A stretch of DNA of 64,000 nt, from contig CM073194.1 of the NCBI GenBank assembly GCA_037042915.1, positions 3,038,001 through 3,102,000 on the forward strand, given 5' to 3'. A program made the position numbers and the translations under genes. Shown one piece after another: positions 30,932 through 42,176 of the stretch. A model generated the notes under the pieces. That model was not told the origin of the DNA. It searched no databases and saw only the letters and a list, made by a program, of their open reading frames with translations. The DNA is from Auricularia sp. M13 (taxonomy: Eukaryota; Basidiomycota; Agaricomycetes; Auriculariales; Auriculariaceae). How positions within the stretch are numbered: the first letter of the stretch is position 1; each line of letters opens with the position of its first letter.

Positions 30932-33900
30932 ATGGACCCGCGTAATACCCAGGCAGCCGGCAAGCGGCGCAACGGCGTCATGCTGGACGTCCTGCCCGAC
31001 CTGCCGCCCTCGCCCTCCTTCCGCCCCGAACGACTCCCCAACGACCCCGCCCCGCGCCTGCACCGCCGCCCCGCCCGCACCAGAACCGACGTCGGCCAGC
31101 GGCGCTCGGCCTCGGACTCCGCGCAGCAGCTCTGGACGGACCAGGGCCAGCTCGTCGCCTCGCCCGAGCTGCTCACCGCTCCCACCGCCGTCGACCCGAC
31201 CTCCATATTCGCCGCCAGCCAGCAGCTCTATGACGAGTCTACGCCCCGAGCGGACCAGACGGCGTTCAATCGTGCGTCTGTGCGAGGCTGGTTGTCGTTG
31301 TGTGTGATTAATCAGGGACTCGCAGCGGCAGCGCCATCGCGACCCGCGCCGACTCCTCTTCACCCGCGACACGGTAAGCACGGGCGCTATGTATTGCCGT
31401 ACGTTGGCTCACTTGGCGTAGGCCCCCGCGCGCCCAAGCAACGCTCGACGACGAGCGGCGAGTCGCAGCATTCTGCGTCCAGCGGGAGCGTCGATACGAG
31501 CTACAGTCGCAGTGAGTACGGAGCCGCAGCAAAGTCGCAATCCAGTGGCAACATGCTGCGAATGATGTATTGGCTGACGAGCGCATAGGCCCAAAGCATC
31601 CACACGCACGCGCCGCAACGGACTTCACACCGCCGCCCCTTCCTCAGCCATCCCAAGCCCACTCTCGCCCACGCGTGTTGCAATCGCGCCCTCCACCATC
31701 CACCGATCAGCAACAGCAGCCTCGCTCAGTATCAGACGGCAGCGTGACCAGTACGCATCCTCGCTCTCACCCAGTACATGCTGAACTTGTACATATTGCC
31801 ACAGGTCCGCGATACGCCCATGCGCGCGCCGCGACGGACTTCACGCCTCAGACTCAAGATGACTACGGCGAGACATTCCCGCCCCCGCGTCTCGTACAAC
31901 AACAGCAACATCAGCCTCGCTCAGCCTCAGGCAGCAGCCTCGGCAGTACGACGACTAGTGCGCACTCTCCCTCCTGCACTTGCATTTCAAACCCGGCTGA
32001 GCTGACCGCGCCAGCAGGCCCGCGCACCGCCCACGCGCGCGCAGCAACAGACTTCGCACCGAGCTTCGCGTCCATCTCCGAATCCTCCTCCTACCCCTCC
32101 CAGCCCCAACCTCACTCCCAATCGCAATCTCACTCCCAATCGCAATCCCAATCTCCGCGCCCGCGACACCAACAAACCGCCGACTCCACATCCGCATCAT
32201 CATCGCACTCTCACGGTCACCCCGCCTTCCACCAGCGCGAACAAACCATCGACACCACCACCACCACCTCCTCGCGCGCGCCAGCAAAATTCTCCCCGCC
32301 CGCGCTCTTCCGCAGCACCAAACACCGACCCGGACACCAACACGGACAGTACGCATCGGAATCCTCCTCATCGACGAGCACCGGCGACCGTAATCTGAAG
32401 GGCAAAGCGTCCGCCCTGTCCCTTTCCCCGCCGACCTCCCCGCCCGCCACGGCAACGGTGCACAGGGAGCCGAGCCAGGGCTGGCAGCGCGTCCGCACAC
32501 ACGTCCACCAACAAGCGCAGCAACAACAGCAGCAGCAGGGAAAGTCCAAGCTGTTCCAGTTCCAGCAGATCTGGGGCCGCGCGGCTGCGCTCTCCGGTTC
32601 TTCTGCATCCACGTCCGATGCGCACCCGCTGGAGCCCGAGCCGCGCAGCAGCCGCAGCCGGCTCGAGGAGGATGTGGGCCGGGCGTTGTGGGCTGCGCGG
32701 TTTGGGCATGGTGGATTAGGAGCGGGTGCGAGTGGGAGTGGGGGAGGGAGTGGGCAGGGGATGGGGATGGGGATGGGGATGGGGATGGGGGGGAGTGCAA
32801 GTGCGTTTGCCCTCCCGCTCCCGCTCGGGGGGAGCGTGGTGCATCTGCCCTTCGCAGGCGGCGGCGGTGCGAGGCATGCGCAGCACAAGACGTCGCACTC
32901 CCAATCTCAATCAACCCCCACCCTCTCACCGTCCTCCTCGTCGTCGATCTCAGTGAAACCGCTCGCCGCCGCCCTGCGGCCCTACATCCCCGAACGCCGC
33001 ACGAGTCTGGGTGTGGACTACGGCGACGGCGATGAGAACGAGGAGAAGCCGGTGCTGCCGCGCGAGGCGGACGTGCTGCGCGTCCTGGCGGGCGCGCCGG
33101 GCGAGCAGGCCGAGGAGGCGTTTGGCGTGTTTGAGATGGTGCTGAGGGGGTGGGATGCGGGGAGTGCGAAGGTGTGTGCTCGGTGCTGCGTTTTTGCCTT
33201 CCCCGTTGCCTTGCACATATACACTCCACTACACTACACTGCACCGCACTAAATTGCACTCGTCGTTTTCGCCCCGCCGTATTCACCCCACCCCCCTCGC
33301 CGCCGCATTCTTCGCAGCTGACGCATGCTCGTCTGACTCGCAGGGCCACCTGGACCGCGCACTATGGCTCATCCGCGCAGCCAAGACGCCGCGCGCGGCG
33401 CTGGGCGCGGCGGTGCTGCGCGCGCTCGCACACGTGCTGTTCTACTCGCCCGCCGCGCGCCGCTGGCCCGTCGCGTCCGTCGCCGCGCTCCAGACGCTCG
33501 TCGCCGCGCTGCTCGAGCTGCAATGCTTCTTGGCGCTCTCCTCCACCAACCAGGGCATGCAGCCGAACGCACAGGGGCAGCCGAACGCGCAGGGCCCGCA
33601 GCTGAACGCGCCGGGCCCGCAGCTGAACGCGCCGGGCCTGCTGCTGAACGCGCAGGGCATCAGCAACCAGGTGCTGGACGGCGAGTGCGGCGCGCTGGAC
33701 ATGGGCGACGTCGAGCGCGCGTACGGCGTGCGCGCCGCGCGGGCGGACCGCGCGCCCGCCGGGGCGGCGGTCGTGCGGCGGGTCGTGGTGCGGGACGCGG
33801 TTGTCCGGGCGCTGGAGCACGGTGCGCTCGGTGTCAGGGCGTGGGTGCTGGTCAATGTGCTTGAGGGGGAGTGGAATGATGACGATGAGGAGGGGTTTGA

Positions 33901-36900
33901 CGACGACGAGGAGGGGACGAGGGCGCCGAAACCGCCGCCCGCGAACACGATGACGCCGCTCCAGGCACATATTGCCGCGCGCGCGGCGCAGCGGTTCCTC
34001 GTCGTTGCGCCTGCGCTGCTGCGCGCGCACGATGACGCGCCGCGGGCTGCGCTGCGGCTGCTTGTCAGTCGCATCCTGCCTGGTGTGGGCCCTGCGGACG
34101 ATGTCGCGGCGCCTGCGGTGGGGTTGGCGCTTGAGCTGCTCGCGCTGAGGGAGGGCGCGCCGGTTGTTGTGGGATGGTGCCAGGATGCGAGGTGGAGGGA
34201 GACGTTTGAGCGGGAGTTGGGCGCCGTCGTATGTGCTGCTTTCTGCTGTTTTACTTTTCATTTTTTTTTTTGCTAATGTGGTCAGGACGCGCAGATCGGC
34301 AAGTCCGAGTGGCCCACCGTCATACGCGTCGTGCACGCGCTGAGCAGCGAGCTGAGCGGAGAGGTGCAGGCGCGCGCCGTAGGGCTTGCCATTCCTAAAC
34401 TGATGGACGTACGTCCTGCCTTCCTTCCTTCCCTCTTCTCCTCAAATTCTTCTCACGCATAATCCCACCCCTCCCTGTAGCGTCTAGCAAACGCGCCACC
34501 ACCCCCGGCACGCGACACGCCCGCCCTGGCATCGCTCCTCGCGCACCTCGCAAGCGCGCACAAGCACCTCTTCTACAAGCCGGTGATCCAGTGCGCGACG
34601 GCCGCCAAGGAGCTCAGCGTCGTCGCGCACCTGCGCGTGCTGCAGGCCGTCGCGCGCCTGCTGCCGGACTTCTGGATCGCGGACTCGGAGCTGATGGCGC
34701 TCGCGCTGCTCGGCGAGGCGGGGCGCCTTGGGCAGGCGGTGCTGGCGCTGCAGATGGTCGAGGATGTGAGACGGCGCGCGGGGAGGAAGACTTCGGTGAG
34801 GACGCCCGAATGCATGCTGTTCGGGTGTGATGCTGAAAATGCCTGATTTGTCTAGAGGGCCCCGTCCGCTGCACAGACTCAGGCTGTGAAGTTTTACTCG
34901 GAGCTTGAGACGAGGATCGCGGTCCTCGCTACTGCTAGGGTACATTTCATCCTCCCCACCGGTATCCTTGGAAGTTAAAGTTAAAACTGTCTTGCAGGAG
35001 AAGACCGCGCCGCTGGCATTCTCCCACCGACTGTTAATCGTCGCACTCCTGCTCGAAATTCGGCAGTTCACATGGTCGCCGAAGAGCCCGTCGTGGCTCC
35101 CGCGCGTGCTCAACTGGACCTTGCACGCGCTACCCCCGGAAGAGTCCCAAGAGCTCGCCGAGGTCGGCGCAACTATTTCCAAGATGCGGAACGTGTATAT
35201 GGGCTGCAGCGATGCGCAGGTCTCCACTGCTCGCGTATGTCACTTTGTCGCTCGTCGATGTCCGTGCTGACGCGACATGCTCATAGCAAAGCCGGAGTAC
35301 ACTGCTGTTCTCGCCCACGTCCCTCGAGCCGGTCGACCAAATGCTGGCCATGAATGCCGCGACGCAAGACGAGAGCATGAGCGTCTTTGCTGCGCTTCCG
35401 AGCCAGCTGGCCGCGGGATGTGCGAAGCTGCTCGTGTTGGTCAGTCAACTTCTGTCGCCTTCGGATACGGAGCAGCTGGGGCCGGTGCTGTGGTCGCGAT
35501 ATCTCGACTCGGAGGACACCAACGTGCTCGAGCCTGTGAGTTGTGCCAATTTATCCCTACTTTATTGGCTTGAAGCTCATGGGGACATGTAGGCGTGTTT
35601 CCTTGTGATGCATGTTGCGGAGTGGAGGCCCGCGTTTGCGGATATGGTGCGAGATGACTTGCAGAGGTACGCTCGCGCGTTCTATGCTCGGCACCAGTAG
35701 GCTAATGCTAGGTAGCCACTTTCCCTCAGTCCGCCGCAAGGCCGTACACCGTCTCTCGGTCCTCTTCGCGTGGCGTTTCCAGATCATGTCGCAGGCCTTC
35801 ATCAGCGACCGTTCGCGGCGTCGCCCATTCCACACGACACGGCGCGCCTTGTCATTCGTGCCGGTCGATGTGGGATCGGGCAACTTCGTGCTGGAAGAGA
35901 ACGAGGCGGAGCTGAAGGCGCGCTTCGGCGATGCGCTGCCACGCGACACTATCCGGCGTCTGCTCGAGATCGACTGGGTGCAGGAGAACAAGCCGCCCGA
36001 CAAGCGACTCGAGCTCATCCGCACGCCGTTCTCCGTCCTGCCGAGCTCGCAGCTGGACCGCGGCATCGAGGCCGCGCCGGACTCCGCGATGTCGTCCTCT
36101 GCGAGCGGTGTGCATACTTCGAGCAGTGGGAATCTTTCGCCTAGCAGTCCCGGCGGCAGTCCTGGAAAACCGCACTTGATGCGCCGCAAGTCGAGCACGT
36201 CGTCGTCAATTGGCGTCGTCAAGCGTCGCCCGGTCTTCGTGCAGTCGCTCCTCGGGGTTCTGCCCGCTCTGGCGGTAAGCGTGCGAGACGGGGACGTCTT
36301 CATCAGCAGTGCCGCGCGGGACCTGCTCGTGGACTTCATGCGCGAGGATGCCGCAACCCTCTGCCGCCCGCTCATGGACACAATATCGTCCGACGGCCTG
36401 CAGATTGTGCGCGTTATCGACAGCATCCGCGCCTTTCTCCACGTGCAGCAGATCCTGCCGCCGGCGATGTCGCACATCGTGTTCACGCATCTCGCGGGCT
36501 TCCTGCGCGGCGTGTCGAGAGTGGAGAAGGACAAGCCTCTGCTGCCCGCGAACAACCTCCTGACGTTCGCGTATACCGTGCCGATACTGGCGAAGCTCGT
36601 GGCGCAGGTCAGCAACCTCAGCGCACAGGACCTGAGGCGCGCCAAGGCGGAGGTGTTCTTGCTTCCTTCTGGCCCGCTGTGGTTCTCCTCTACCGCCCCG
36701 CTGGGTCCCATGTTCCCGCGCGACATCGACGAGGCCGGCAACGTCCCGCAGCGCGACACGCTCGACGAGATTCCGCCGTCGCTCGTGGCGATGACCATGA
36801 TCCGCACATCGCAGAACATGCTGTTGCTCGCCCTACTCAAGCGCAATCCGCAGGACATCACCGTCGTCCGGAAGAACCTCAATCGTCTCGTGCTTCCGAC

Positions 36901-39747
36901 GCGCGAGTCGTCGACTGGCTTGAAGCAGCTCGTCGTTGGCGATTTCATTCCTCGGTCACCCGAGGCCATGAGGAGCAAGAGCAGGGACCTTGGGCTGGCG
37001 CGTATTTCGATTGCGCTGTCGCGCAGCTACCTGTTGCTCGTTGCGCAAATCTTTCGATGCCTGCCGCGTACTCTGAGCGATAGAGCGGAGCTTGGTCGAC
37101 TACTGGACGGTGTGAATCGCATCCTGCTGACGCACGGCGATGATATCGGTATTGTCAGCCACGCGTTAATAGGTGAGTTCTCTCTTCTGAATATTTACTT
37201 TGCTGACGTGGCCCAGCATGCATGGTCGCTACGACTCGTTTCAGGCGGCTATTCTCGAGCTCATCTGCCTTCACCCTATTCATGCCATCGCTCATAAAGG
37301 TCTACTGTGAGGCCACCAACCAGGCTGGCATCCGCCGCGCCATCGAGTACGCGATGAATCGCTTCTACCAGTTTCACGAGGATGTTGTCATATTTCAGAC
37401 GTTGGATATCGCGTCCTACATGGCCGCCCACCCGTCAGCAGAGCCGATCCTGGCTTCCCTCGCGTCAGGCCTCGTGTCTCTGATGTCGTCGCTCAAGAGT
37501 CCTCCAATCGCTGCCGATGGCGACGCGGCTGGTATTCATGGCATTAACCGCGATCAGGAACAGGAGGCTTGGGACGCAATAACCATCGAGAAAAAGCCCG
37601 AAACATTGCCTCTGCTCATACAGTCTCGAGCCGACGCTGCTGCTGATGCGAAGAGCGTTGCAACTCTCGAGGCCTCACAGCCCAAGCGCTTCGTGACGAA
37701 CAATCTCGTCAAGTTTCTGCTCACGATTATCGCCCATGACACGACGATTCTGCGTTCGGAGCAGTTCCTTCGGCTGTTGAGGTGCATGACGCCGTTCTTG
37801 TACAACATGTCGGCTTCGGCTCGCACGATGTTACGAGACGGTATCAACGCTTTAGGCATCGCCATTTTCCTTCGCCCCGCTGCGCCTTCAACCGCGGACG
37901 CCGCGGCACAGTCGCGTAACCTGTTTTCCAGCGACTACGGCGACGGCGGCGTGCTCCTGGGCAACCCACTTACGCCTTGCGACTTTGCAGTCATGCGCCG
38001 CGAATATCTTCGGCTCATTGTTGGCTTCAGCAAGGCTGGTGGAGCGCTGCACAATCCTACGATGCGACGTGCCCTCGACTTGGTCAAGACAATGCTGAAA
38101 GACCCTTCGGACGACGTATTCTCTTTGGCCGAGCGCTTCATCGTGGATTACATCAAGGCCTCCCACGCTGGTGATGTTTACAAGGACACCAACGCGACCG
38201 TTTATCAACTGCGCGAATACGCACCGATATTCCAGGCCTGGTGTCACAAATGCGACTTCTCTGGTGTCCTTACCGTTCTGGATCAGCTCGCCTCGAACCC
38301 GACCTTTGCTCAGGACTACGCTTTCTCACAGATGGTGATGGAACAATTTCTTCGCCCCGCAGTCCTGGTCTGTGATCGTCTCGCTGTTGAAGGATCGCTA
38401 TTCTCGTCGAATCTTCGACTGACCGTCGTTCCTCTCCTGAGCACTGCGTTGACGCTCTCTGGGACGGACCCAATTGGCTGCATCGAACAGTGCTCTGCAT
38501 CTCCAGCATTCCTTGCAGGCATCGTTCTGCCGTTGTGCATCAAACTCAGGACATCTACCGAGGCGGCTGCCCAGATAATGGGCATAAAGCCTTTCACTCG
38601 CGATGCGCACGCGCGAGCTTGGCTGCGTCTCCTCTGGTTTGCACTCGAAGCTTGTAACCCCGGCGCAGTCAAAGGTCGCCCCGGCAGCAGACCTTCATCT
38701 CGGCCTACGACACCGGACGGCGAGAAGGATCGTCCATCTTCACTCGCGCAGACTCCAGTTGCCACGCTTGCCATCGTGTTGCAAATAATCAAGATCATCG
38801 TCATTCGCGCTGAAGGTGATTTGTCTGCTTTGTATCGTGGCGTCTGGGATTATCTTGGTGCATTCCTGCTACACATGCTGGATGGTGGGAACGCGGAGTT
38901 CGGCCTGCGCAATACCGGGCCTCGCAGCATCAGTCTCGTCATGACACCGTCGTCGCGCATGGCCAACGAGTCGCTCCCAACTCCCCGCGCCCTCGATTAT
39001 TTTATGTGGTCCATGTTGCATTTGGTGTGCGCTCATCGGTCGCCGCTGATGACCCCGATGCGGCTGCGGCTCCTGGAGGTCACCGCCGCGTTGCACGCAG
39101 AGCTGAAGCATCGTCACCCCGTCGCGGCGACCAGTCCGGTTCGGAATACGCGGAGGCTCTCTTCGTCAATGTTCGCGAAGCCGCGCGTGCGTTCTTTGGC
39201 ATCCGCCCCAGTGACTCCCGAGATGTCGCCGGTCGCGTCGCCGCAGATGACCCCCACCAGGTCGAACCCGTTCGCTCCCCGCTCTCCCAGCTACCTCAGT
39301 CTGGCGTCCCCGCCCGACGCGACGTTCCGCGGGAGGAATCGTTTTCCGGACTCCGTGACACCCGAGCGTACGTCCGGTAGACGCATCTTGCATCTCGGTT
39401 TGGCCGCCAATCAGCAGCAACAAATGACACTGGCCCCATTGTCGTCTGCGCCCAATACGGCGGGTGGGCGCGCCTCTGCAATTGCCCTCCTGAACAATCT
39501 TGCGTCCGTGCAGACCATAACGACCAGCCCACTCATACGAACATGCATCAAGAATGTACGGATGGTGCAAATATTTACAGGGTACGAGACTCTTCTCCCG
39601 GCTCCGGACGCGGACGAGGATTGTGGCGTGGGTCAGGACGAGCAGCCGACTGTATTGAGCAAGGCCAGCGCACTGGAGTTGGTGTCTCGCGAGACCGCGC
39701 TGCTCATCCAGGAATTCAGGTCGGAATTTTATGCACCAGCAGATTAG
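30932..39747 (+). CDS. Very large UNC80-like HEAT/armadillo-type protein
   Basis: One gene of roughly 2,600-2,700 residues over about 13 or more exons; no start or stop between the pieces suggests separate genes. Residues 1 to about 750 are Ser/Gln/Pro-rich and disordered, with poly-Gln, a GMGMGMG run and HARAATDF repeats. From about 33000 it becomes helical (ADVLRVLAGAPGEQAEEAFGV, GHLDRALWLIRAAK). The best conserved-looking stretch is VRRKAVHRLSVLFAWRFQIMS (35730-35790) followed by RRRPFHTTRRALSFVPVDVGSG, which I associate with fungal UNC80 homologues, regulators of NALCN/Cch1-type cation channels. The last exon (37222-39747) is a long helical block ending LIQEFRSEFYAPAD. The family assignment is from memory and tentative; a Furry/Tao3-type scaffold is the main alternative. 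No membrane segments are evident. Confidence 0.6.
33560..33660 (+). repeat. In-frame short tandem repeat (QPNAQG / QLNAPG)
   Basis: Five in-frame units of 6-8 codons (QPNAQG, QPNAQG, PQLNAPG, PQLNAPG, LLLNAQG) lie within the UNC80-like gene, inserted between helical stretches. The repeat units are near-identical at the DNA level, so this is a likely length-variable site. Confidence 0.85.
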
Positions 39748-40036
39748 AACTTCAATCGGACTCTCTTAGGATTAGGTCGCGCTTTCGTGCATCTCATACT
39801 GTGTCATCCCTCACTGCATTATGTTTATTAGTTCCATACTGTAGAATGTATGCCAAGCATTGTTCGTGGACACGCGCGCGCCTCATCGTTGGCTGGCTCC
39901 TAAAGCATTGGGCGACATTCTTATGGCAATACACAGTATATCGTTATGTGCGCATTGCTTCACCGCGTGGGTCCAGTCGATACAGTTCACAAAAAGGCAG
40001 CAGGAAGGGTAGGAGATTGCTTAGCGAGGGGGACAT

Positions 40037-41621
40037 TCAGGACTTCTGCTGCGCCGCGCGGCTCTGCCAGTACGACCCATTGGGGAACTCGTACTCCGCA
40101 ATGCTCTTCTCGTGCATCTGGATGCTACAAAATTTCCTTCAGCATTCACCCTCAACATAGTAGGAAGCTGCACAAACCTGTACCCCTCTCCCGCCTGGTC
40201 TGGGACATTGTACCTGCCACGCTTGTTGATCGAGCATGGATAGAGGAAATGCTCGTGAAGATGGTCGACGAACTCGAGCACGTTCCGCTCCATGGACCCC
40301 GAGACGGCGATATAGTCGATAAGGCTGAGGTGGATGACATACTCGCACAGACCGACGCCGCCCGCATGCGGACACACAACCACGCCAAATTTCGCAGCCA
40401 TTAGGAGCACACTGAGCACCTCGCTGACGCCGGCCAGGCGGCAGCTGTCGATCTGGCACACGTCGATGGCGTCCGCTTGCAGCAGCTGCTTGAACACGAT
40501 ACGGTTGTGCGCGTGCTCGCCCGTGGCGACGCCGATGCCGTGCGGCTTGAGCGCCTTGCGGATCGCGGCGTGCCCGAGGATGTCGTCCGGCGCGGTGGGC
40601 TCCTCGATGAACCACGGCTTGATCTCCTGCAGGTCGCGCACCCACTCGATCGCCTGCGGCACGTCCCACACCTGGTTCGCGTCAATCATCAGCACGGCGC
40701 CCGTCGGCCCAGCGTTTTTTCCCGCGACGCTGGCCGGGTCCACGCCCTTGTGGTCCGCAGGTAGGTTGGCCGGGTCGTCGATGACGGAGCGGATAATGCG
40801 CCCGCGCCGCAGGTCGCCCTGCTTGTCCGCGCCGACCTTCATCTTGAAGTGGTTGAAGCCGGCCTGGACAGCCTCTTTCGTCAGGCGCGCGACCTTCTCG
40901 TCCGAGTAACCCAGCCAGCCGGCCGATGTGACATACGCAGGGTATCTGCTCAGTAGTTCAGTAAGGATGTCGTTTGCAAAGGTTCTTGCCGTACCCGACC
41001 TCGCGCACGGCCTTCTCGCGCTCTGCTTTAGTTGCTGCCTTAGCCTTCAGCAGCTCGAGAGCTTCCTCCTTCGTGATCGCGTCTGTGATATACCTGAACG
41101 CTGTCGATTTGACGATTTCCTCCTGCACCCTAATATCAGTGTTCGCGCACAAGCAAAAGCACAACAACTGCAACATACCGGGCTCATATCTACGATGAGC
41201 TTCCACAGCGGCTTGTTCCTGGAACGAGCATACATATCCCAGAGGGCATTGTCCACTGCGCCGGTCGCGATGTGTATAACACCCTTCTCAGGCCCGATCC
41301 AGCGCAACTGCGGGTCGCCAGTGAGAAGGTCCCAGGCTGCTCCCATGTTCTCGAAGAGCGCTTCTGTATCCTTTCCGACCAGGCGGTTGGCGACAAGCTT
41401 AATCGCGTCGCATACCTGCCGAAACACAGTTAACTTGCTTGGCGGAGCATAATTCAAGTTGAGCGTGCTCACAATCTCATTGCCGCGCCCGATGGTGAAG
41501 GTCATGCCGTATCCAACCAGGTCGCCGTCGGTTTTCAGCACGACATATGCGCTGGAATAGTCACAGTCTGTGTTCATCGCGTCTGTGCCGTCGCCGCTGA
41601 GCGACGTCGGGAACCGGACAT
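40037..41621 (-). CDS. L-fuconate dehydratase-like enolase-superfamily enzyme
   Basis: Mandelate racemase/enolase superfamily, ENOSF1/L-fuconate dehydratase type, which removes water from sugar acids by Mg-assisted proton abstraction. The coding run starts at an acceptor at 41621 ([19 protein letters not shown]) and includes [50 protein letters not shown] (catalytic Lys region), [34 protein letters not shown] and [10 protein letters not shown]. After a last intron near 40090-40140 it ends [12 protein letters not shown]...QKS with TGA at 40037. Metal-ligand Asp/Glu/Glu positions look intact. The first short exon upstream of 41621 (candidate ATG near 41762) could not be resolved. Tail-to-tail with the UNC80-like gene. 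Confidence 0.9.
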
Positions 41622-42176
41622 CTGAGCCACATTCGAAGTAACAGCACAGCGGTATCGAGCAGGAGCGTGACCATTGAACAGCAGAAGGCCAGCCCAGATG
41701 TTGCGATAGACGGTGGCGAAATCCAGGCGAGCGAGGCGCAAAGAGTTGAACACTGTGAGCATTGGAAAACTGAAAGCACAGATGGCTGCATACCGTGTGT
41801 TTCACAGCCTACGATTTTAACCATTTCCGAGTGCAGTTTGTGCAGGTAAGGAGCTGGGCTTGCTACAGCGACGAACCAGCAAGTCCATATTTGTAGTGCA
41901 GCGAAAGAGGTCAAGTGCAACTCGGGTTCACGGTCCGTCCAGCATGCCGGCCCGTCTCGGCTTCAGGCTCCGGGACGAGAGCATTCCACCGTTTCTTGTT
42001 GCCATGAGAATCCGAGTTTTCGTGAACATGTTTATATAGCATGCAAGCTGTTTTGAGCAGGTGGTACAGATCAGGTGTCCCGGAATGCTCAGATATAGCA
42101 AAAGGCAACCCTTCTCGGCATTCCTGAATTATGATGTTACACCGTGGACACGAATTCTATTACGACCAACATCTCA
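41622..42176. other. 5' region of the dehydratase gene and spacer to the reductase cluster
   Basis: It must contain the start codon and first exon of the dehydratase (candidates around 41640-41800 on the minus strand), but no splice model with good signals was found. The remainder (about 41800-42176) shows no gene. Confidence 0.4.

Noticed and set aside
31955-33349. Long minus-strand frame (464 residues) opposite the UNC80-like gene
   Set aside because: Arg/Pro/Ala-rich mirror of a Ser/Gln-rich coding region, with no conserved motif; a by-product of high GC.
35557-36978. Long minus-strand frame (473 residues) opposite the UNC80-like gene
   Set aside because: Lies exactly antisense to the most conserved exon; composition is typical of a shadow frame.
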